DNA from: Sediminibacterium sp.
GTDB lineage: Bacteria; Bacteroidota; Bacteroidia; Chitinophagales; Chitinophagaceae
Length of the DNA stretch: 41,370 bases
Assembly: GCA_021300455.1 (NCBI GenBank)
Contig: JAJTDP010000018.1
Span: 1-41,370 of the forward strand
Direction: 5' to 3'
This document shows, one piece after another, positions 8,532 through 17,916 of this stretch. Each line of letters opens with the position of its first letter. Position 1 is the first letter of the stretch. A program made the translations under genes and the position numbers. The notes below the pieces were generated by a model. It did not search any database. It was not told the DNA's origin and saw nothing but the letters and a program-made list of their open reading frames with translations.

Positions 8532-9518
8532 TTACTTATACTGATGCATTACCTCTTTAATCAATTTAACTGTTCTGCTAATATCTGGAATGGCCAGGGC
8601 TGTTAAATTAGGTGCATAGTGCATCGGTGCATCGGCACTGGTAATTCTTCTAATGGGTGCATCTAAATAATCGAAACCTTCTTTTTGAATACGGTAACTT
8701 AATTCAGATGAAACTGAGGCAAATGGCCATTGCTCTTCCACTATTACTAATCTATTGGTTTTCTTAACACTTTCTAAAACAGTCATCCAATCCAATGGAC
8801 GAATAGTTCTAAGATCAATGACTTCTGCGCTAATGCCTTCTTTCTCTAATTCCTCAGCAGCCCCTAATGCCACTTTCATCATTTTGCTATAAGATACAAT
8901 GGTAATATCACGTCCTGGTCTTTTTACATCGGCAAGTCCTAAGGGGATATAATATTCTTCTTCAGGTACTTCACATTTATCTCCATACATGACTTCACTT
9001 TCCAAGAACATGATAGGATCTTCTTCATAACGAATTGCTTGCTTTAATAAACCTTTTGCATCATAACCATTTGAAATAGACACTACTTTAATACCTGGTA
9101 TATTGGCTAAATAACTTTCAAAAGCAGTTGAATGTTGCGCCCCTAATTGACCCGCACTTCCATTAGGCCCTCTCATCACAATTGGACAGCCTATTTGGCC
9201 ACCACTCATTGCTAACATCTTACTTGCCGTATTTAATATTTGGTCCAAAGGAAGTACCGCAAAATTCCAAGTCATGAATTCAACAATGGGTCTTAAACCA
9301 TTTTGAGCAGCTCCCACAGCCACTGCGGTAAAGCCTAATTCAGAAATGGGGGTATCAATTACGCGTTTAGCACCAAATTCAGCCAACATACCCTGGCTTA
9401 CTTTATAAGCGCCATTGTATTCAGCTACTTCCTCCCCCATTAGCAAGACTCTTTCATCTCTTCTCATCTCCTCGCTCATGGCTTCTCGGATGGCTTCTCT
9501 TAAGGCAATTGATCGCAT
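8532..9518 (-). CDS. pdhB: pyruvate dehydrogenase E1 component, beta subunit
   Basis: Beta subunit of the thiamine-diphosphate E1 of the pyruvate dehydrogenase complex, which with the alpha subunit decarboxylates pyruvate and acetylates the E2 lipoyl group. Typical elements are REAIREAMSEEMRRDERVLLMGEEVAEYNGAYKV at the start (Glu near residue 30 for ThDP activation), DTPISELGFTAVAVGAA, FMTWNFAVLPLDQILN, GPNGSAGQLGAQHS and a C-terminal transketolase domain with VEEQWPFASVSSEL. At 328 residues it has the family length. Neither the alpha subunit nor E2 is adjacent, so the complex is encoded at several loci. A branched-chain E1 beta is a weaker alternative because the GGQ and QHS features are the pyruvate-type ones. 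Confidence 0.93.
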   Translation of the reverse strand: MRSIALREAIREAMSEEMRRDERVLLMGEEVAEYNGAYKVSQGMLAEFGAKRVIDTPISELGFTAVAVGAAQNGLRPIVEFMTWNFAVLPLDQILNTASKMLAMSGGQIGCPIVMRGPNGSAGQLGAQHSTAFESYLANIPGIKVVSISNGYDAKGLLKQAIRYEEDPIMFLESEVMYGDKCEVPEEEYYIPLGLADVKRPGRDITIVSYSKMMKVALGAAEELEKEGISAEVIDLRTIRPLDWMTVLESVKKTNRLVIVEEQWPFASVSSELSYRIQKEGFDYLDAPIRRITSADAPMHYAPNLTALAIPDISRTVKLIKEVMHQYK

Positions 9519-9583
9519 GAATAACTATTTAATTTGAGTTGCAAAAATAGAGATTTATAAAGGAAAAAAGTAATTCTTTGGCA

Positions 9584-9623
9584 TAAAAAAATCCCCTCTA
9601 CCTGAGCTAGTCAGGAGAGGGGA
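9584..9623 (-). terminator. intrinsic terminator of the TonB-dependent receptor gene
   Basis: On the minus strand a long stem (ATCCCCTCT with AGAGGGGAT, then an inner CCTGA/TCAGG) spans 9591-9623 and is followed by seven T residues (9584-9590). It sits 29 bp past the receptor stop and is a strong Rho-independent terminator. It insulates the receptor from pdhB. Confidence 0.88.
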
Positions 9624-9651
9624 TGTAAAATCTAACCCACCTTAAAACGAA

Positions 9652-12585
9652 TTATAATACGTTATATGCAAAACTTATATAGTAAAGGCCACCAATTGCA
9701 GGGCTACCAAAACCAGTGTAATAGTATTTGTTCATCACGTTAGTACCACCTAATTTAACCAAGGACTTAATTTTAGGTACTTTATAAGTAAGTACAGCAT
9801 CTATTGTTTGGTATGATGGAACCAAACCTGCTACGAATGTACCATCATAAGCAACCTCGTCTTGGTAGTGTAAGCTAATGTTAAAACCTAATCTGTCATT
9901 CATCAATAAACCTGGATGGCTTAAACCGAAGTTAGATCTCCAAGTAGGTGTGTTGAAATAAGAGATAAAGCCTTTAGGTAATTCACCAATTTCATCTGTA
10001 AATAAGTTCGCAGTAAATACAAAACGATTAGGTAATAAATAATCTACTGATGCACCCCATCCTTTTGTAGAAACATTACCAGTAGCGTTTGTAGAGATAC
10101 TGTAAGCAATTCTCTTATTTGCATCTAATACATCTAATGGACTAGGACTAGCCGCATTTCTTGATTGTAACACCGTTACACCACTGATGAAATTCTGATA
10201 ACGACCTGCGTATAAGTAAAAATCAATTAATAATTTTTTAGCAATTAAAGTTTTATAACCAATCTCAAATGAATTCATTGATTCTGGCTTAAACTCTCCA
10301 AATACTTGTTGCTGTAATAAAGCAGGATTAGGTGCTCCTGCAGCAGCAGAAGCGCCAAATGCATTCACACTAGCTAAAGAATAAGCAGGGTTGGTATTGA
10401 ATTTATAGTATTCTCTTAATTGAGGTAAACCTCCCATTAAACGAGTACCACCACCCACTAACAAGTTGATCCATTGGTTTTGAGTAGTTGGGAAACGATA
10501 AGCGTTTTGATAAGAAAGACGAATATTGTTGTCTTCTGCTAATTTAACTACTGCAGAGAATCTTGGAGTGAATTTACCGTTGAAGTTAGTATTCTTGTCA
10601 TAACGACCTGAGAATGATAATTTCAAAACATCTCCAAAGAATTTCTTAGAAAGTTGAGAAAAAGCACCTGTCTCATTGATGAATATTCTTCCAAGTGTAT
10701 CAGCAAACAATGTTCCTTGAGAATTCAAGGTATATAATTTTGCAGTTCCACCCACTAACCAGTCAATATCATACTTATTTAAATTTAACACTTCAGTTAA
10801 ATTCAACGTACCTTCTGCAACACTTAATTGAGATTGATCTAAGAACTTACCACCCCCTTGAGAAATAGGAGTAGAAGCTACTTTTGTGAAAAGTGGATTC
10901 TCAGCTACATTGCCTGTTGGTCTACCAGCATCGGCTATTACACGTGCAGCATTGTTGGCAGCAGTATAGTCTAAACCAGCATCTCTGTATTGAGTGTAAG
11001 CACCAGTATATTGTTGATACCAAGTAGGACTAGCCTTCCAAGCTTCATTGAATAAACGAGTGGTAATAGTTGCGTTAAATGAGTTACCTGCATCTTCCAA
11101 TGTTTTATAAGCACGGAACATCCAGTTTTTAGATTTCACTTCAAACTTTAATTGACTCAATGCAAAATCACGTAAAGAATAACGATCAGAACCTGTGTAT
11201 ACAGTATTTCCAGAACCTGTATAAGCACTTAATGAAGCTTCTGTTTTATCGTCTACTTTATAGTGCACTGATCCAGTTACTTTTAAATTTTTTGCAGTGG
11301 GGTTGATGACAGAAGCCTCACCATATCCAGTTCTAGAAACGTTCATGTCTTTATACCAACCTTTTGCATCACCAAACAAGAAAGCTGCATAAGGTACTAA
11401 ACCAGCAGTTGCTGGGCTAGCGCCTAAAAATGCACCATACTTAGCAAGTGTATTATACACTGCAGAAGCACCTTGTAATTGACCTAATACTGTACTTGCA
11501 CCAGCACCGTAAACACCTGCTAATTGAGCAAGGATACCTGCTTTCACTGGAGCAATTAAGCCTGAGTTAATATTCAAACTTGTTTCATCACCATATAAGT
11601 TAATACCATCATAGTTTGGATCAGATAATCTTGTACCAGCGATAACACCACCATTTCCATTTCCAATTAATCTTGAATAGTTAGAATTGTTGTTGGCTAA
11701 CCAGTCTTGTGCTTCAGTATATTGAGCACTTACTTTGTAAGCAAAACGATCGCCAATTTTACTAGCCCATCTTACTGTATAATCTTTAAAAGAAGCTTGA
11801 GGACGTTGAGATTCATCGACATGGTTAACACCTTGCTTCACTTGGAAACTTAAACCTTGGTATTTGAATGGATTTTTACTGTTGATTAAAACAGTACCAT
11901 TCATACCACCAGATCCATATAATGCAGAAGAAGCACCTGGTAATAATTCAATATTATCTACGTCTAATTCTGTTAATCCTACAATACTTGATACGGAGAA
12001 GTTTAAACCAGGTAACTGGTTATCCATTCCATCAATCAATTGGTTCATACGGTTATTACCACTGCTGTTAAAACCTCTTGTAGAAACACTTCTAAATAAA
12101 ATACTTGCAGCGATTACGTCAACTCCCTTTAAATTTCCAAGGATATCATAATAACCTGAAGCAGGTGCAGTTCTAATATTCGCACTGCTAATTCTTTCAA
12201 TTGTTACAGGAGATTCAAGGAATTTCTCTGATACTCTTGAAGCGGACACAACAACATCAGAACCTAACACAAAGGATGGTGTAAGGCTTACATTTAAACT
12301 ACCTGAATTGTTATTTACAACCACTTCTTTATTTGTAAATCCAACAGAAGAGAATACCAAGGTATAAGGTGTCTTTTGAGACACAGATAACTTGAAATTA
12401 CCTTTGTCATTAGTGTAAGTTCCAGAATTATTACCTTTTAGGGTAACTGAAACTGCAGCAATAGTCTCTGAAGTACTTGCATTTTTTACAGTACCTGAAA
12501 CACTAATTGCATTTTGAGCATTTGCTGTAAATACTACTAAAGTAGATAGGCAAAAGATTGCAAAATGAGTTAAACATTTTTTCAT
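9652..12585 (-). CDS. TonB-dependent outer-membrane receptor with carboxypeptidase-regulatory-like N-terminus
   Basis: Outer-membrane gated channel driven by TonB. Residues 1-24 form a signal peptide ending TANAQ. Residues about 27-105 are a CarboxypepD_reg-like beta-sandwich (SGTVKNASTSETIAAVSVTLKG, GTYTNDKGNFKLSV). The plug follows (about 110-240: VVVSASRVSEKFLESPVTIERIS, STRGFNSSGNNRMNQLIDGM, ELLPGASSALYGSGGMNGTVLI), then a barrel to residue 977. It ends in FAYNVL instead of the usual aromatic last residue. There is no SusD partner and it lacks the length and signatures of SusC, so it is not a polysaccharide-utilization pair. The substrate (iron chelate, cofactor or other) cannot be told from the sequence. 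It stands alone, with its own terminator, divergent from purC. Its regular codon use suggests strong expression. Confidence 0.93.
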   Translation of the reverse strand: MKKCLTHFAIFCLSTLVVFTANAQNAISVSGTVKNASTSETIAAVSVTLKGNNSGTYTNDKGNFKLSVSQKTPYTLVFSSVGFTNKEVVVNNNSGSLNVSLTPSFVLGSDVVVSASRVSEKFLESPVTIERISSANIRTAPASGYYDILGNLKGVDVIAASILFRSVSTRGFNSSGNNRMNQLIDGMDNQLPGLNFSVSSIVGLTELDVDNIELLPGASSALYGSGGMNGTVLINSKNPFKYQGLSFQVKQGVNHVDESQRPQASFKDYTVRWASKIGDRFAYKVSAQYTEAQDWLANNNSNYSRLIGNGNGGVIAGTRLSDPNYDGINLYGDETSLNINSGLIAPVKAGILAQLAGVYGAGASTVLGQLQGASAVYNTLAKYGAFLGASPATAGLVPYAAFLFGDAKGWYKDMNVSRTGYGEASVINPTAKNLKVTGSVHYKVDDKTEASLSAYTGSGNTVYTGSDRYSLRDFALSQLKFEVKSKNWMFRAYKTLEDAGNSFNATITTRLFNEAWKASPTWYQQYTGAYTQYRDAGLDYTAANNAARVIADAGRPTGNVAENPLFTKVASTPISQGGGKFLDQSQLSVAEGTLNLTEVLNLNKYDIDWLVGGTAKLYTLNSQGTLFADTLGRIFINETGAFSQLSKKFFGDVLKLSFSGRYDKNTNFNGKFTPRFSAVVKLAEDNNIRLSYQNAYRFPTTQNQWINLLVGGGTRLMGGLPQLREYYKFNTNPAYSLASVNAFGASAAAGAPNPALLQQQVFGEFKPESMNSFEIGYKTLIAKKLLIDFYLYAGRYQNFISGVTVLQSRNAASPSPLDVLDANKRIAYSISTNATGNVSTKGWGASVDYLLPNRFVFTANLFTDEIGELPKGFISYFNTPTWRSNFGLSHPGLLMNDRLGFNISLHYQDEVAYDGTFVAGLVPSYQTIDAVLTYKVPKIKSLVKLGGTNVMNKYYYTGFGSPAIGGLYYISFAYNVL

Positions 12586-12683
12586 AGATTGTTGTTTTTG
12601 ATTGAATCGTCATACAAATTAACAAATTGTTCGCATTCTAGAAAAAATTATCATTTGTATCTTAAAAAAATTATTTTTACAGT

Positions 12684-13610
12684 ATGAATAAAAAGCCTTT
12701 TCCCCGCCAAATAAATGAGTACCATGGTAAAGTAAGAGATGTCTATTATATTTACAATCAATTACTTGTAATGATTGCCAGTGATAGGATTTCGGCTTTT
12801 GACGTCATTTTACCCAGCCCCATCCCTTTTAAGGGCCAGGTCCTAAATCAGATTGCAGCCTATATGTTGGCAGCCACCAGGGATATTTGCCCTAATTGGC
12901 TACTAGATACCCCTGCCCCCCATGTAGCCATTGGTAAAAAATGTGAGCCCTTCAAAATTGAGATGGTCGTTCGTGGTAATTTAGTGGGTCATGCCTGGAG
13001 AACCTATAGCGCAGGTGGTAGAAATTTATGTGGGGTAAGCTTACCTGAAGGTATGGCTGAAAATGATTTTTTTCCTAGCCCCATAATTACCCCTTCCACT
13101 AAAGCCAGTGAAGGACATGATGAAGATATTTCTAAAGAAGAAATTATTAAACAAGGTTTAGCCTCCGCAACGGACTGGGCAGTACTTGAAAAGTATGCTT
13201 TGGCTTTATTTCAAAGAGGAAAAGAAATTGCCGCTAAACAAGGATTGATTTTAGTGGACACTAAATATGAATTTGGCAAAATTGGTGACACCATTTATTT
13301 AATGGATGAAATTCACACACCCGACTCTTCTCGTTATTTTTATGCTGATGGTTTTGAACAAAGACAGGCAAGCAAAGAAAAGCAAAAGCAATTAAGTAAA
13401 GAGTTTGTACGTGAGTGGCTAATTGCCAATAATTTTATGGGCAAAGAAGGTCAAACAGTGCCTGCAATGTCACCTGAATGGATTGATACTATTTCTAAAA
13501 GATATATTGAATTGTACGAACAAGTGATTGGCGAGAAATTCAAGCCTCAGCAATTATCTGAAGAAGAAACTTACCAAGTTGTTTGCGCATCGCTTGAAAA
13601 GATTAGTTAA
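12684..13610 (+). CDS. purC: SAICAR synthase (phosphoribosylaminoimidazole-succinocarboxamide synthase)
   Basis: Joins aspartate to CAIR with ATP in de novo purine synthesis. Recognisable elements are the start [32 protein letters not shown], the middle [19 protein letters not shown] with GHDEDIS, and LVDTKYEFG followed by [12 protein letters not shown]. The 308-residue length is that of the longer, eukaryote-like PurC type common in Bacteroidota. It is divergent from the TonB-dependent receptor. No other pur genes lie in the window. Its TAA stop (13608-13610) lies inside the left arm of a long inverted repeat. Confidence 0.97.
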   Translation: MNKKPFPRQINEYHGKVRDVYYIYNQLLVMIASDRISAFDVILPSPIPFKGQVLNQIAAYMLAATRDICPNWLLDTPAPHVAIGKKCEPFKIEMVVRGNLVGHAWRTYSAGGRNLCGVSLPEGMAENDFFPSPIITPSTKASEGHDEDISKEEIIKQGLASATDWAVLEKYALALFQRGKEIAAKQGLILVDTKYEFGKIGDTIYLMDEIHTPDSSRYFYADGFEQRQASKEKQKQLSKEFVREWLIANNFMGKEGQTVPAMSPEWIDTISKRYIELYEQVIGEKFKPQQLSEEETYQVVCASLEKIS

Positions 13611-13798
13611 GCATTTCTAGTAAATTTATTTTCATTCTTCTCTACTCGTCATGACGCTAAAAAAGTAAAAAAGAATCTAAAATTGTGAACTCGCTTCGCT
13701 CAGACATGCACAATTTTTTAACGATTCATTTTCATTTTTTTTACGCTATTCCTTGAAGTTCAGAAGTGAAAACAAATTCTAGAAATGTACTTAACTAA
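13603..13798. repeat. long imperfect inverted repeat (about 196 bp) between purC and trhO
   Basis: The arms 13603-13687 and 13709-13798 are imperfect reverse complements over their whole length. Outer blocks match exactly: TTAGTTAAG (13603) with CTTAACTAA (13790), and CATTTCTAG (13612) with CTAGAAATG (13779). The inner block AAAATTGTG (13679) pairs with CACAATTTT (13709). The 21-nt loop holds CTCGCTTCGCTCAG, itself partly palindromic. The structure fills almost the whole convergent gap and includes the purC stop. It could be a MITE-like or dispersed repeat, or a long bidirectional terminator. There is no transposase and no open frame inside. Confidence 0.75.
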
Positions 13799-13814
13799 AG
13801 ATTTCTTCATAAAC

Positions 13815-14855
13815 TTACATATCAATCCCTAAGCGAGGTCTTAAGCGTTGCTTACTTTTATTAAAAATTTGCTTGCCTTTATCAATGCCTTTTCTAAGTT
13901 CAATTTGCTTTTCTTCTGGCAGATGTACAATATCGGTACAGGCCTGGGTACAGCAGCCTGCATAGGTTTCAGCACAGCTATTACATTGTATAAATAATAA
14001 ATGGCAGCCATCGTTTTTACAATTGGTATGCGTATCGCAAGGCACACCACACTGATGACATTTTGAAATAATATCTTCTGTAATTTTTTCGCCTAGTCTA
14101 TCATCAAATACAAAGTTTTTTCCTTTGAACTGACTCTCTAACCCCTCTTCTTTAATTTGATTGGCATAATTAATAATGCCCCCTTCTAAGTGAAAAACAT
14201 TTTTAAAACCATGATGCAACATATAGGCACTTGCTTTTTCGCAACGAATACCTCCTGTGCAATACATGATAATATTTTTATCCTTTTTATCCTTCATCAT
14301 ATCTGCAGCCATGGGTAGTTGTTCTCTAAAAGTATCTGAAGGAATTTCAATGGCATTCACAAAATGCCCTACTTCGTATTCATAATGATTACGCATATCA
14401 ATGACAATAGTTTCAGGCGAGCTTATTAATTCATTCATTTGCAGTGCATTGACATACTTGCCTTTATTTTCCATACTAAAGCTGGTATCTTCAATTCCAT
14501 CGGCTACAATTTTACTACGCTGCTTAATACGCAAAACCCAAAAACTTTTTCCATTATCATTCACCGCTATATTTAATCTTAAACCATCTAATGGTTTAAT
14601 GGAGTACAAATAAGTTTTAAAGTCTTCGAATAAATGAGTGGGTACACTTATTTGTGCATTAATGCCTTCAGTGGCAATATAAATACGACCAAAGACTTGC
14701 AAAAGACTCAAACCCTTATACAATTCATCTCTAAAAGCCAAGGGGTCTTGAATAGTGAAATATTTATAAAAACTGATGGTGGTACGCGGAAAATTTTCCT
14801 CGTATAATTTTTCTTTCAACTCCTTATTGGAGATGCGATTGTGTAGCACTGACAT
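13815..14855 (-). CDS. trhO: tRNA uridine(34) hydroxylase, rhodanese family
   Basis: Member of the YceA/TrhO group, which makes 5-hydroxyuridine at tRNA position 34 using prephenate-dependent or oxygen-dependent chemistry in characterised bacteria. The N-terminal acylphosphatase-like domain ([34 protein letters not shown]) is followed by a rhodanese domain with active-site Cys199 in [12 protein letters not shown]. The C-terminus is cysteine-rich ([26 protein letters not shown]) and probably binds metal, as expected for the family. The length of 346 residues is normal. The gene lies at the end of a minus-strand run and faces purC across the long inverted repeat. Confidence 0.93.
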   Translation of the reverse strand: MSVLHNRISNKELKEKLYEENFPRTTISFYKYFTIQDPLAFRDELYKGLSLLQVFGRIYIATEGINAQISVPTHLFEDFKTYLYSIKPLDGLRLNIAVNDNGKSFWVLRIKQRSKIVADGIEDTSFSMENKGKYVNALQMNELISSPETIVIDMRNHYEYEVGHFVNAIEIPSDTFREQLPMAADMMKDKKDKNIIMYCTGGIRCEKASAYMLHHGFKNVFHLEGGIINYANQIKEEGLESQFKGKNFVFDDRLGEKITEDIISKCHQCGVPCDTHTNCKNDGCHLLFIQCNSCAETYAGCCTQACTDIVHLPEEKQIELRKGIDKGKQIFNKSKQRLRPRLGIDM

Positions 14856-14931
14856 AGCTTAAATTTTTATCCCAATTACAGGTTGGGGAAATTCAACACA
14901 AAGATAAATAGAATCTTTTATTATTATGTAA

Positions 14932-14963
14932 AATGACTAACTGATAAAAGTCAGTTAGTCATT
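14932..14963 (-). terminator. perfect 13-bp hairpin between the small membrane protein and trhO
   Basis: AATGACTAACTGA (14932-14944) pairs perfectly with TCAGTTAGTCATT (14951-14963) around a 6-nt loop. It lies 20 bp past the stop of the 14984-15337 gene. The stem is AT-rich and the minus-strand sequence after it is only moderately T-rich, so a terminator is the best but not the only reading; a protein-binding palindrome upstream of trhO is an alternative. Confidence 0.45.
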
Positions 14964-14983
14964 AATAGTTATTTTTAAAAAAA

Positions 14984-15337
14984 TTAGGCTTTGCTTGAAC
15001 GAAGAAAAGAACCTGTCAAAGAAGCAAGCCCTCCTAATAAAGTACCAATGGCAACTGTTATAAAAATGACTAGTAAATAGGAATCTCCTATTGTCAGAAT
15101 TTTTGCCACTTTAGTGGATAAAATATGATTATTGGCCGTATCAATTCCAAACGCTAGTCCAGCCCATAAGGAACCAACACCCAAGGCCCCAGCCGAAAAA
15201 GAATGTGCAGGTTTAATGGGTATAGCAAATGCAATTATAAAATTAGTAACTACAAAACTCCACCATGGTAAATTGCCATAAATTCCAACAGCATAGGCAA
15301 GTAAGGCTGATAATAAAATGGATACTATATATTTCAT
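14984..15337 (-). CDS. small membrane protein of unknown function
   Basis: A 117-residue hydrophobic protein that I do not recognise by name. It has about four predicted membrane segments: residues 3-20 (IVSILLSALLAYAVGIYG), 25-42, 48-66 and 85-110 (LLVIFITVAIGTLLGGLASLTG). Glycine- and alanine-rich helices and a short basic C-terminus (FLRSSKA) are present. There is no clear signal peptide cleavage site or enzymatic motif. It follows the penicillin acylase gene on the same strand after a 65-bp gap and may be cotranscribed with it. Bacteroidota carry many such short inner-membrane proteins. A real gene is supported by length, consistent hydrophobic pattern and a hairpin after the stop. Confidence 0.7.
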   Translation of the reverse strand: MKYIVSILLSALLAYAVGIYGNLPWWSFVVTNFIIAFAIPIKPAHSFSAGALGVGSLWAGLAFGIDTANNHILSTKVAKILTIGDSYLLVIFITVAIGTLLGGLASLTGSFLRSSKA

Positions 15338-15402
15338 AGAAGATATTTAAAAATGATGTTTGATTAACTATTATTTTATTTACAAGTTAGTAAGCGTTTA
15401 AC

Positions 15403-17892
15403 TTATGAAGCGTTTGATTTTTTAAATTGAATATGCCACTTTGTTCTTTCGTTCTTTATTAATTTTTCTTTGGCTAAAAATAATAATCGATAATATTTTC
15501 CGGCTGCCCAATAATCAATAAAGGTATCATAGTAAGCACTTCCCGGATTACCGCTCTGTCCTCCTGGATATAAACCATAGGCTTCTATCTCATCTGTCAA
15601 GTGCACCACCATTCTCCAACTAGGTCCATGATCATCAGTAGTGGCATTAATTATATTCTCCCCTCCTCCTATAGGTAAATTCATTCTGCTTAAAGCAGGA
15701 ATTTTAGTAAGATGCATGACCTTAGTAGCCTTAAATAAAGCCCATTCAAATTTATTTTCTTTTTCTAATTCCAATAATTTTTTAGTGGCATTTTCAATAC
15801 CTAGGTTTACTTGATCTTTAAAATTTTCAATTTTACCCTTGGTGCTGATATCATCTGCAATAGACCAATTAGAATCTTTTAATAATTGATCTACTAAAAC
15901 AAAATCATCAGGACTAGTAAGTGGAATGGGAGAACCTGCTAATTCATCTCCCCAAACTGCTTGCGTGACACTGTCCCAAATAATTTTAAATGCCGTAATA
16001 CCTTTTGAATTTTCGCTATTCACTAAATCCCAGTTATTCATTTCATCTACCATTCTTTTGGCATCGGGGCTCAATTTTTCTACTTGTACATATTTCATTA
16101 AAGCAGGTCTTGCAGTGGCCGCGAATACATTATCGTTGTTGGTTTGTAAGGCTTGGATATCTTCTGCTGTAATACCAGACATGGCTGTTAAATGCTTATT
16201 AACACTAATGCCTCTATATAAAGGGAAAGAAGTTGCAGTGCCTAAATAATAAGGATAACTAGGATCGGTTGGTTTTTGATTGGCACTACTTACAAATCCG
16301 CGCTCCGGATTTTTTATAGTGGGGTTTTCTTCATTTGGAATCATTCCTTGCCATGCATAAGTGGTATCATCGCCTGGCATAATAAAATCTCCTTGACGCT
16401 CCCATCTTGCTACAAAACTTCCTTGTTGTTTAATAGCAATATCTTCTGTCTTAGTGGCTAATACAAAGTTTTGTCCAGGACAAGTATATAGAGAAATGGC
16501 CTTGATATAATCGTCATAGTTTTTAGCACGGTTCAATCTGTAAAAAGTTTCCACGCCTGTTGAAGAATTATGTGCCGTCCATTGAATGGCTAAATTACGT
16601 CCTTTAGATTGTGGATTTTGATAATGTGCATCATACATAGTAGGCCCCCAAACTGTCATAGGTATTTGTTCCACTACATCGGCACTATCTTTTACTTTAA
16701 TAACTTCTGTTCTTTTTTCAGCAGTGTTCCACTTACCATTATACCAATATTCATTTTCTGTGCTGTCTTTAAATTTAATCTCATAAAAATCTAATACATC
16801 TCTACCTGCATTGGTAACACCCCAAGCTAAACTATCATTAAATCCGATAATGACTGCAGGAGAACCTGGGAAACTTGCTCCATAAGTACTATGTGTTGGT
16901 GTAGTAATTTGTACTTCATACCAAAGTGAAGGCATGTTTAATCCAAGGTGCGGATCAGAGGCTAAAATAGGTCGACCCGATTTTGTTTTAGAACCGGCTA
17001 CTGCCCAGTTATTACTTCCATTATTTTTATTAGGCGCTGCAGGCGTTTCAACATTATTAAATTCAAGTGCTGTGGATTGATGCAAATAAGCAGAATCGGC
17101 ATTGATAGGTTTAATAGGAACAATGGAAGGCTTCTGATATACCGTACCTTTTGGAATAATGGGATCTAAGGAATCTTGATTATTGGTATATAATTTATCA
17201 AATAAATCATAGCCTAAAAAATCTCTTGTATTGGTTAATTGTAAATCGGTAGTGGCTGCACGACCTGTTAAATCATAAGACATAAACATCAAAAACAAAT
17301 AGGTCTTTTTAGGTGTCCAATTTTCAGGGACATAATTCATTAACTTAAATTCAAAAGGCATATCTGCAGGATCCATTTGTTTTATAAAGGCGTTCACCCC
17401 TGCTGTATAGGCGTCCACCGTTTCTTTCATTTCAGGATTATTGGCATTAATATTGGCCTCCGTTTTCTCTGCTCCATACACCATACCTAGTCTTCTAAAA
17501 AAACGATCAATGGGTAATCTATCGGCACCTGCAATTTCACTTAATCTTCCAGAAGCTACTCTTGTTTGAAAGTCCATCTGCCATAATCTGAATTTTGCGT
17601 GTAAATAACCTTGCACAAAATAAGCGTCCTGGTCATTATCGGCATAAATATGTGGTACTAATCTATCATCTAAATACACATCTACATTTCCTTTTAATTC
17701 ATTTGCCACAATAGAAGCATCGAAGTTGGTATTTACTTTTTCTGCATTTTTCCAAAAACCATGTTGTGGTGATAAAAAATAACCCAGCTTGGGTGACTTT
17801 GTAGTACCAATAGTTAATTGAGTATTTAAAACGGCAACTAAGCTAATAGTAACAATAGCCGAGGCAATAAAGGGCAGTAAACGCATATGCAA
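15403..17892 (-). CDS. penicillin acylase family protein (Ntn hydrolase)
   Basis: An 829-residue N-terminal-nucleophile hydrolase precursor. The first 22 residues form a signal peptide or anchor (LLPFIASAIVTISLVAVL). The A-chain part (about 60-250) contains VPHIYADNDQDAYFVQGYLHAKFRLWQMD and LSEIAGADRLPIDRFFRRLG. The autocatalytic cleavage site is GSNNWAVAG with Ser293 as the new N-terminal nucleophile; the B chain begins SNNWAVAGSKTKSGRPILASDPHL, and its Asn (NFVLATKTEDIA region) and oxyanion residues look present. The enzyme is secreted to the periplasm and probably cleaves amides of acyl compounds; penicillin itself or acyl-homoserine lactones are possible but unproven substrates. It lies 24 bp after the GSCFA gene on the same strand. 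Confidence 0.92.
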   Translation of the reverse strand: MHMRLLPFIASAIVTISLVAVLNTQLTIGTTKSPKLGYFLSPQHGFWKNAEKVNTNFDASIVANELKGNVDVYLDDRLVPHIYADNDQDAYFVQGYLHAKFRLWQMDFQTRVASGRLSEIAGADRLPIDRFFRRLGMVYGAEKTEANINANNPEMKETVDAYTAGVNAFIKQMDPADMPFEFKLMNYVPENWTPKKTYLFLMFMSYDLTGRAATTDLQLTNTRDFLGYDLFDKLYTNNQDSLDPIIPKGTVYQKPSIVPIKPINADSAYLHQSTALEFNNVETPAAPNKNNGSNNWAVAGSKTKSGRPILASDPHLGLNMPSLWYEVQITTPTHSTYGASFPGSPAVIIGFNDSLAWGVTNAGRDVLDFYEIKFKDSTENEYWYNGKWNTAEKRTEVIKVKDSADVVEQIPMTVWGPTMYDAHYQNPQSKGRNLAIQWTAHNSSTGVETFYRLNRAKNYDDYIKAISLYTCPGQNFVLATKTEDIAIKQQGSFVARWERQGDFIMPGDDTTYAWQGMIPNEENPTIKNPERGFVSSANQKPTDPSYPYYLGTATSFPLYRGISVNKHLTAMSGITAEDIQALQTNNDNVFAATARPALMKYVQVEKLSPDAKRMVDEMNNWDLVNSENSKGITAFKIIWDSVTQAVWGDELAGSPIPLTSPDDFVLVDQLLKDSNWSIADDISTKGKIENFKDQVNLGIENATKKLLELEKENKFEWALFKATKVMHLTKIPALSRMNLPIGGGENIINATTDDHGPSWRMVVHLTDEIEAYGLYPGGQSGNPGSAYYDTFIDYWAAGKYYRLLFLAKEKLIKNERTKWHIQFKKSNAS

Positions 17893-17916
17893 TATTTAGA
17901 TAACTAAATTAAGAAT

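Noticed and set aside
9652..12585. TonB receptor as a SusC of a polysaccharide-utilization locus
   Set aside because: No SusD partner, no glycoside hydrolases or regulators nearby, and the protein lacks SusC features beyond the common N-terminal domain.
15926..16794. Plus-strand open frames inside the penicillin acylase gene
   Set aside because: They mirror the minus-strand coding sequence and have no family motifs; the same holds for the other antisense frames across metK, sucC, topA and PBP1A.
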